From positions 1 to 36,599 of the forward strand of contig CAMKTW010000002.1 of the NCBI GenBank assembly GCA_946415795.1: a stretch of DNA of 36,599 bases. Direction: 5' to 3'. The notes beneath the pieces were generated by a model. It saw only the letters and a list, made by a program, of their open reading frames with translations. It ran no database searches and was not told where the DNA came from. The DNA is from an uncultured Bacteroidales bacterium. Lineage in GTDB: Bacteria; Bacteroidota; Bacteroidia; Bacteroidales; UBA932. This document shows, in pieces, positions 31,947 through 36,599 of this stretch. A program made the translations under genes and the position numbers. The number at the start of each line of letters is the position of its first letter. Position 1 is the stretch's first letter.

Positions 31947-33146
31947 TTATTGGATTCTCTTGACAAATTCGCGTCCATATTCTTCGCACTCGGCGAGAGC
32001 CGCCTCGTCGGGGACCCAGAGAGTGCGCAGGCCGTCATCGACCACCGATATGCCCGCCTCGGTGAGCAGCGCGGAGAGCTGTTTGACGGCTTCGCCGCTC
32101 CAGCCATACGACCCAAACGCCGCACCCGCTTTCTTCTTGAGCTTCATCCCCTTGACCATCTCCATCAAGCCCGCGATGGCGTATGAATGACCGTTGTTGA
32201 TGGTGGGAGAGCCCACAATCAGGGCGCTGGAGTGGAATATCTCCGTGAGGATGTCATTCTTATCCTCCTTGGCAGCGTTGAAGAGCTTCACGACAGTGTC
32301 GGGCGCCGATGCCGTGATACCGCGGGCAATCGCCTCAGCCATCTTCCGGGTGCTGTTCCACATCGTATCATATACAATGGTAACCTGATTCTCGGCGTAA
32401 GCATCAGCCCAAAGAATATATTTTTCTATAATTTTTTCCGGCTCCTTGCGCCAGATTACTCCGTGACTGGGGCAAATGAACGTCAGCGGCAGGTTCATAG
32501 CCAGTATCTCCTTCACCTTGCGGGTCACCATAGGGCAGAAGGGAGCCAGGATGTTGGCAAAGTATTTCTCCGCTTCGGCCATCATCTCCGCTTCAGGGAC
32601 CTCGTCGTTGAAAAGGCTCTCGCTGGCATAATGCTGTCCGAAGCCGTCATTGCTGAACAGGATGCCGCCGCAGCCGTCGTAGTAGCTGAACATAGTATCG
32701 GGCCAGTGGAGCATAGGCGCCTCGATGAAGGTAAGGCTCTCGCCGCCGCCCAAATCCAGTCTGTCGCCAGTCTTGACTTTTACAAAGTTCCAATCCTGGT
32801 GGTAGTGCCCGCGGATAATGGCCTCTCCCTTGGCGGTACAGTATATCGGGGTGCCGGGAATGGCGCGCATCAGCTCAACGAGGGCGCCGGAATGGTCGCT
32901 TTCATTGTGCTGCATAATTATGGCGTCAATCTGCCCTAAATCAATCTCCTGCTTAAGTCTTGCCACGAACTCGCGGTCGTAGGGACCCCACACGGTGTCA
33001 ATCAGAACCGTCTTGGATGCGCCGCGCAGCAGATAGGCGTTGTAGCTTGACCCGCGGCGGGTGCTGAGCTCGTTGCCGTGGAACATTTTGAGCTCCCAGT
33101 CGGTCTTGCCGACCCAAGAGATGTTTTTGGTTATTCTCTTTGCCAT
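31947..33146 (-). CDS. Flavodiiron protein (FprA/ROO, rubredoxin:oxygen oxidoreductase)
   Basis: The 399-residue cytosolic protein has an N-terminal metallo-beta-lactamase-like diiron domain with ligands HNESDHSG (His80, Glu82, Asp84, His85), His147 (MLHWPDT), Asp167 and His228 (CPSHGVIW). A C-terminal flavodoxin domain starts at about residue 252 ([19 protein letters not shown], then VGSPTINNG and GSYGWSGEA). It reduces O2 to water, or NO to N2O, using electrons from rubredoxin, and protects strict anaerobes during brief oxygen exposure. The rubredoxin gene is 7 bases downstream. The ATG follows directly on the stop codon of the BACON lipoprotein gene (0-base gap), so translation is probably coupled. 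Confidence 0.95.
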   Translation of the reverse strand: MAKRITKNISWVGKTDWELKMFHGNELSTRRGSSYNAYLLRGASKTVLIDTVWGPYDREFVARLKQEIDLGQIDAIIMQHNESDHSGALVELMRAIPGTPIYCTAKGEAIIRGHYHQDWNFVKVKTGDRLDLGGGESLTFIEAPMLHWPDTMFSYYDGCGGILFSNDGFGQHYASESLFNDEVPEAEMMAEAEKYFANILAPFCPMVTRKVKEILAMNLPLTFICPSHGVIWRKEPEKIIEKYILWADAYAENQVTIVYDTMWNSTRKMAEAIARGITASAPDTVVKLFNAAKEDKNDILTEIFHSSALIVGSPTINNGHSYAIAGLMEMVKGMKLKKKAGAAFGSYGWSGEAVKQLSALLTEAGISVVDDGLRTLWVPDEAALAECEEYGREFVKRIQ

Positions 33147-33752
33147 TTAACCAGCCTGGTTTAACACAAGTGTATCTGAGTCGCCTTCAATTGTAAAATC
33201 GACAGTGATTTCCCTTGCCGCATTGGTGGGGTTGGCGGGGATAATGATGCTTACCGTCTCGTTGCCTGTATTGCCGGAAGCGGGTTGAACGGCTACGCCG
33301 GCAGTGTTGCATTTTGCCTTCCACTGGCCGTTGGCGGTGACGATGGCCTTTATCATACCACCTTCTGCGGGAACTGTACCGGCATCTGCAGAGACAGATA
33401 CACAGGGCCTGTAACCCTGGGTGATATAGGCTAATTTGCTGCTGTAACTGTTACCATTGCTGCGGCAGTAGAACTGCACTTTAACACAGGAGGTTGTCCA
33501 GCTGTCTGTGGCAGGGATGGTAATTGTCACCACGTCATCGCCCGCTCCGTTGGCTTTGGAAACGGCAGCATTGCTGCCTTCATCCACAACTACCTTCCAG
33601 GGGAGGTCGGTCATAATCCTGACATCCACGCTCCCGCCAGTATAAGGGACGCTGGACAGGCTGGGCGTTATCTGAATTGTGGGGGAGAAATTCTCCGAGC
33701 AAGCGCAAATCAGCGGCAGGACCGCAATCAGTATTAAAAAGGCTTTCTTCAT
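33147..33752 (-). CDS. BACON-domain lipoprotein
   Basis: The 201-residue lipoprotein begins MKKAFLILIAVLPLICAC (Cys18). The longer frame from 33932 is rejected because it would overlap the divergent lipoprotein gene and lack a signal. Two BACON-like Ig-fold domains are visible: VPYTGGSVDVRIMTDLPWKVV (about 34-54) and VPAEGGMIKAIVTANGQWKAK (about 124-144), each ending in a Val-rich strand with the last LVLNQAG. BACON domains mostly mediate carbohydrate or mucin contact. A TATATTTG promoter element lies 9-16 bases before the ATG. The gene opens the unit lipoprotein-flavodiiron-rubredoxin. Confidence 0.85.
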   Translation of the reverse strand: MKKAFLILIAVLPLICACSENFSPTIQITPSLSSVPYTGGSVDVRIMTDLPWKVVVDEGSNAAVSKANGAGDDVVTITIPATDSWTTSCVKVQFYCRSNGNSYSSKLAYITQGYRPCVSVSADAGTVPAEGGMIKAIVTANGQWKAKCNTAGVAVQPASGNTGNETVSIIIPANPTNAAREITVDFTIEGDSDTLVLNQAG

Positions 33753-33760
33753 ATATACCG

Positions 33761-33768
33761 CAAATATA
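33761..33768 (-). promoter_or_regulatory. -7 promoter element for the BACON-flavodiiron-rubredoxin unit
   Basis: The minus strand reads TATATTTG only 9-16 bases upstream of the ATG at 33752, which implies a very short leader. No clear -33 box is visible. Confidence 0.5.
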
Positions 33769-33807
33769 TTAAATTTTGTGTAACTTCGCCTAGTCAATCT
33801 GATCGGG

Positions 33808-34218
33808 ATGAAAAAGTGGTTCTTATGTGTATGTGAGATGGTTGCCGCCGCTGCCGTTCTGGTGGCGAGCCTCTCTACCGCTTCTTGCGAGAAATACATC
33901 CTTCCACATCTGGATTGCACCCTCGATACCATTTGGGCGCCCCTGGAGGGTGGTTCATATCAGATTTCAATCTCCAGCAATGTCTCGTGGGCGTTTGAAC
34001 TTTCAAGCATCCCCGCGTGGGCATCTGTCGATGTCACTTTTGGCCAGAGCGACTTTGAAGAGGCCGTGTATCCCATCAAGGTTGAGGTCCAGCCCAATGA
34101 TGGCGGATCTGACCGCAACGGGGTAATGAAATACTCTTCCCAGACCCTGTCACGCACTCTGGTAATCAGCCAGAAGGGCCCGGCAACCGGTCAGGACACC
34201 GAAACCACCGCGGAGTAA
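33808..34218 (+). CDS. Small BACON-like lipoprotein
   Basis: The 136-residue lipoprotein has a hydrophobic signal ending SLSTASC (Cys27). One BACON-type domain follows (APLEGGSYQISISSNVSWAFE, then IPAWASVDVT and a closing TLVISQKG), with a short Thr/Glu-rich tail. It is divergent from the BACON lipoprotein at 33147-33752, with 55 bases between the start codons. The downstream lipoprotein begins 6 bases after its stop. The pair could derive from one ancestral gene. Function unknown; a surface-binding role is an inference from the fold. Confidence 0.75.
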   Translation: MKKWFLCVCEMVAAAAVLVASLSTASCEKYILPHLDCTLDTIWAPLEGGSYQISISSNVSWAFELSSIPAWASVDVTFGQSDFEEAVYPIKVEVQPNDGGSDRNGVMKYSSQTLSRTLVISQKGPATGQDTETTAE

Positions 34219-34224
34219 CTCATA

Positions 34225-34833
34225 ATGAAAAAGGTTTGTCTTATACTACTCTCAGGAATATTGATGTTGTCTGCTTGTCACAAGGACATCTGGGACAGGC
34301 TGAACGACCACGAAGAGCGGATCGCCAAGCTGGAAGTTATTTGTAATCAGCTTAACACCAATATCAGTTCTCTGCAGGCCATAGTAAATGCAATCAAAGA
34401 AAGGGATAGTGTAAAAGACGTTGTTCCCGTTATGGATAACGGGACGGTCATAGGTTACACCATTTCATTTACCGCAAGCAATCCAATCACTATTTACAAC
34501 GGCACAGACGGGAACATCCCTCTGGTAGGCATCAGTCAGGACACAGACGGTGTCTGGTACTGGACGCAGGATGGAGAGTGGATACTCGATCCGGATAACA
34601 AAAAAGTCCGTGCTGACGGCATTACCCCTCGTCTGAAGATAGAAGAGGACTTCTGGTGGGTGTCTTACGATAACGGCAAGTCCTGGTCAAAACTGGCTCG
34701 CGCCGCTGACGGGCAAGGCGCCGGAAGTATAATCCAGAATATCCGTCAAGACGAGAACTACGTTTACATAGTTCTCGCCAACGGAGAGGAGATCAAAATC
34801 GCCAAAGGCGGGTTGCACTGGGTTTACGTATAA
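34225..34833 (+). CDS. DUF4988/PL29 N-terminal-domain lipoprotein
   Basis: The 202-residue lipoprotein begins MKKVCLILLSGILMLSAC (Cys18). Residues about 22-65 form a coiled coil (HEERIAKLEVICNQLNTNISS). The rest has the repeated hairpin strands of the DUF4988 family: GTVIGYTISFTASNPITIYNG, GVWYWTQDGEWILD and DNGKSWSKLARAADGQG, with a final YVYIVLANGEEIKIAKG. In larger proteins this module is the N-terminal part of PL29-type surface lyases, but here the protein stops after it with no catalytic domain. It is cotranscribed with the preceding small BACON lipoprotein (6-base gap). A binding or tethering role is inferred. Confidence 0.8.
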   Translation: MKKVCLILLSGILMLSACHKDIWDRLNDHEERIAKLEVICNQLNTNISSLQAIVNAIKERDSVKDVVPVMDNGTVIGYTISFTASNPITIYNGTDGNIPLVGISQDTDGVWYWTQDGEWILDPDNKKVRADGITPRLKIEEDFWWVSYDNGKSWSKLARAADGQGAGSIIQNIRQDENYVYIVLANGEEIKIAKGGLHWVYV

Positions 34834-34908
34834 CCCCGCCGTTTTCTTATGAAACGGCATCATTGAGTTCCAAATGGATTTGGAGTCCTTTAACGGATTC
34901 AACCCCGA

Positions 34909-35358
34909 TTAACGATTGGATAACATAGACCATCCGATTGCTACGTACGATTCATTGTTCCTTACGAAGGGGTAAACAACAGCCATGGTATTATTATCCT
35001 CATTTGAATATACCTCGGTGTTGTTGAATAGCCCTAAATGAGTATATCCTTTTAGATAACGGTTGCCAATTGATTCGACGTCTTCTTCTTTGCCTGGTAA
35101 CAGAACAAGAGTTGAAGAAAGAAATGCTGAGGAGAATTGATAAGCAACCACTGCGAATTCTTTATAGTCTGAGAAATACATGGTGGTTTCATCCTCGGTA
35201 AAATGAGTTTTTCCCATTTTGTCTGCAACTTCAGATCTTGTTTTTCCCCAATCAAGACAAACCTGTTTTCCGGCATCAGTTGAACCGCCGTTCTTTTCAC
35301 ATGCAAAGAAAAAAGCAGAGCAGATAGATAGCGTAATAAGTATAGTGAGACGTTTCAT
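34909..35358 (-). CDS. Hypothetical lipoprotein
   Basis: The 149-residue lipoprotein begins MKRLTILITLSICSAFFFAC (Cys20) and continues with a Gly/Ser/Asp-rich linker. The body (LDWGKTRSEVADKMG, YFSDYKEFAVVAYQFSSAFLSSTLVLL) does not match a family I can name. It is transcribed after the Big_2 protein, with a 4-base gap, so it probably belongs to the same unit and may be a partner protein. The region is more AT-rich than most of the window. Confidence 0.7.
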   Translation of the reverse strand: MKRLTILITLSICSAFFFACEKNGGSTDAGKQVCLDWGKTRSEVADKMGKTHFTEDETTMYFSDYKEFAVVAYQFSSAFLSSTLVLLPGKEEDVESIGNRYLKGYTHLGLFNNTEVYSNEDNNTMAVVYPFVRNNESYVAIGWSMLSNR

Positions 35359-35362
35359 AGGG

Positions 35363-36599
35363 CTATTCTTTTTTATCGGCAGCTTTATATGCCAAGGTTT
35401 TCAATTGTTCTATAATAGGTATTGTATTATTGGTATTATTCTTTTCAGAAACAGGCACCACCGTGATGACAGACTCTGCCGTCAAACCATTTGCTGTGGT
35501 CACCGTGATTGTTACAGAACCTTCGGAAAGACCCTTAACGTATCCAAGTGTGCTGACTGTTGCTATAGATGTATCAGAAGATTTCCAATAGTATTGTGTG
35601 CTGGCATCTTGAGGTGAAAGGGTGCAGGCTAACTTTATGTAATATCCTACGGAGATCGTGGCAGCCTTTTTAACTAATTCGACTTTTGTAGGTGCCACAG
35701 GCTCAGTAACATTTATCCTGCACTCAGAGGATAAACCATTACTTGTTTTAACGTAGATGATGGCTTCGCCTTCATTAACAGCCGATACTACACCATCCTG
35801 TGATACCGAGGCTATATTAGTATTAGAACTGCTCCACGTTAGAGTTGCCTTGGAGTCTTTTGGCTCCATTGTGACTTCGATAGTCCTAGAACTCCCTTTC
35901 GGCATAGATATGGTGGCGGGGATAGAAATCTTATCGGGGAATTGGTAAACAGATACATTACAGGTAGCCTTTTTACCATTGCTGGTGGATACAGAAATAA
36001 TAGTATTTCCGGCACTCACACCGGTAACCAACCCTTCCTGAGAAACAGAGGCGACTTTGGGATTATTCGAAGACCACGTTAACGTTGTAGATGCGTTGTT
36101 TGGCTCCAGATTGGCTTTTAGTTGAAGATTCTCATTTATGGCAATTGAGGCAGATGACTTTGACAATGCAATTGAAGTAGGGTCTACCGAATAAACCGTC
36201 ACATTACAATATGCAGTCAGTCCATTGCTGGTTCTTGCGCAGATAGTGGCGCGCCCTTTAGAATAAGCGGTAACTCTACCGGAGCTTGATACGGATACCA
36301 TTCCATATGAATCGTACGAAGAGACGGACCATTCAACAGAGCTTGTCGCGTCACTCGGATATAACGTAGCTTGTAATTGAATAGATTCGCCAATTGCCAA
36401 TTCTGCATTTCTGGGAAGAACCTCAATACTTGTAGGGTCTGACGCAATTACCGTCACACCACATATTCCCGCAGGCCCCATATTTTGCTCGGCTTTAATG
36501 GCTGTCTCTCCGGCGCTTACGCCTATTATGTATCCGTTGCTAACGTTGGCCACACGCACATCGTCAGACGTCCATGTTATTTTCGGACTTTTACCATAC
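35363..36599 (-). CDS. Multi-Big_2 (bacterial Ig-like) surface protein, C-terminal part; start outside window
   Basis: The minus-strand frame is open to the last base, so only the C-terminal ~412 residues are present. They comprise one partial and four complete Big_2 repeats of about 80 residues, each with a TWSSxxxxIASVS-type strand and a GLV-T-VSAGxxxI-V-TSNG-type strand. The protein ends with a short Asn-rich linker and a Lys-rich tail (IEQLKTLAYKAADKKE). Big_2 domains build extended rods in adhesins and surface enzymes; any catalytic or anchoring part lies upstream, outside the window. A lipoprotein gene follows 4 bases downstream. The local DNA is clearly more AT-rich than the main part of the window, suggesting separate origin. 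Confidence 0.85.
   Translation of the reverse strand, partial: YGKSPKITWTSDDVRVANVSNGYIIGVSAGETAIKAEQNMGPAGICGVTVIASDPTSIEVLPRNAELAIGESIQLQATLYPSDATSSVEWSVSSYDSYGMVSVSSSGRVTAYSKGRATICARTSNGLTAYCNVTVYSVDPTSIALSKSSASIAINENLQLKANLEPNNASTTLTWSSNNPKVASVSQEGLVTGVSAGNTIISVSTSNGKKATCNVSVYQFPDKISIPATISMPKGSSRTIEVTMEPKDSKATLTWSSSNTNIASVSQDGVVSAVNEGEAIIYVKTSNGLSSECRINVTEPVAPTKVELVKKAATISVGYYIKLACTLSPQDASTQYYWKSSDTSIATVSTLGYVKGLSEGSVTITVTTANGLTAESVITVVPVSEKNNTNNTIPIIEQLKTLAYKAADKKE

Noticed and set aside
33753-33932. Extended start for the BACON lipoprotein
   Set aside because: It overlaps the divergent gene at 33808 and hides the lipoprotein signal; the ATG at 33752 follows a promoter element.
1-36599. 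CRISPR array, insertion sequence or prophage
   Set aside because: No regularly spaced short repeats, transposase, integrase or structural phage genes were seen on either strand.

Overview
The window looks like a stretch of chromosome from a gut- or host-type Bacteroidales (phylum Bacteroidota), most likely an uncultivated lineage. The signs are a SusC/SusD pair, many lipoproteins with BACON, FISUMP, Big_2 and fimbrillin-like domains, a glycine-lipid (GlsB/GlsA) gene pair, and recurring TAnnTTTG promoter elements of the Bacteroidota housekeeping sigma factor with no clear Shine-Dalgarno sequences. Most of the window is GC-rich. The last ~1.7 kb is visibly more AT-rich. I cannot assign a genus.

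Layout. 1-2.3 kb: the 3' part of fusA (EF-G), carrying a frame-breaking deletion near base 829, then rpsJ, a CAU-anticodon tRNA and strong terminators. The usual rplC and the rest of the S10 operon do not follow. 2.4-6.5 kb, minus strand: PlsC-like GlsA and GNAT-type GlsB for glycine lipid synthesis, then an AspT/YidE-type membrane transporter with paired TrkA-C domains and an unknown helical protein. 6.6-8.4 kb, plus strand: a nicotinamidase-like cysteine hydrolase and a GT4 glycosyltransferase. 8.6-16.1 kb, plus strand: three tandem paralogous lipoproteins, each with a fimbrillin-like N-terminal domain followed by 3, 2 and 1 FISUMP modules separated by Big_2 domains. A 41-residue unannotated peptide gene lies between the second and third.

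16.2-19.1 kb, minus strand: a tightly packed trio of AMP-forming acyl ligase, acyl carrier protein and GNAT-like acyltransferase. This looks like an acyl-activation and N-acyl-transfer module, possibly for (dihydro)ceramide. 19.2-30.9 kb, minus strand: a polysaccharide utilisation locus ordered Gfo/Idh/MocA oxidoreductase, GH3, GH144-like, SusC, SusD, LamG-type lipoprotein, GH144-like. Two GH144-like enzymes plus a GH3 suggest beta-1,2-glucan (sophoro-oligosaccharide) as substrate: surface endo- or exo-cleavage, SusCD import, then periplasmic beta-glucosidase. No regulator for this locus is inside the window, but an operator-like inverted repeat and a tandem 10-mer lie just upstream of the GH3 gene.

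31-33.8 kb: an M48 lipoprotein protease (plus strand), and a minus-strand operon of BACON lipoprotein, flavodiiron protein and rubredoxin for O2/ROS reduction. 33.8-36.6 kb: further small surface lipoproteins (BACON-like, DUF4988/PL29-N type, one unknown) and the C-terminal part of a multi-Big_2 protein that runs off the window edge.

The items that most deserve a second look are the 3-2-1 FISUMP ladder with its variable C-terminal segments, the 41-aa peptide gene, the acyl-ligase/ACP/GNAT trio, and the putative operator of the beta-1,2-glucan locus. No insertion sequence, integrase, phage gene, CRISPR array or reverse transcriptase was seen.
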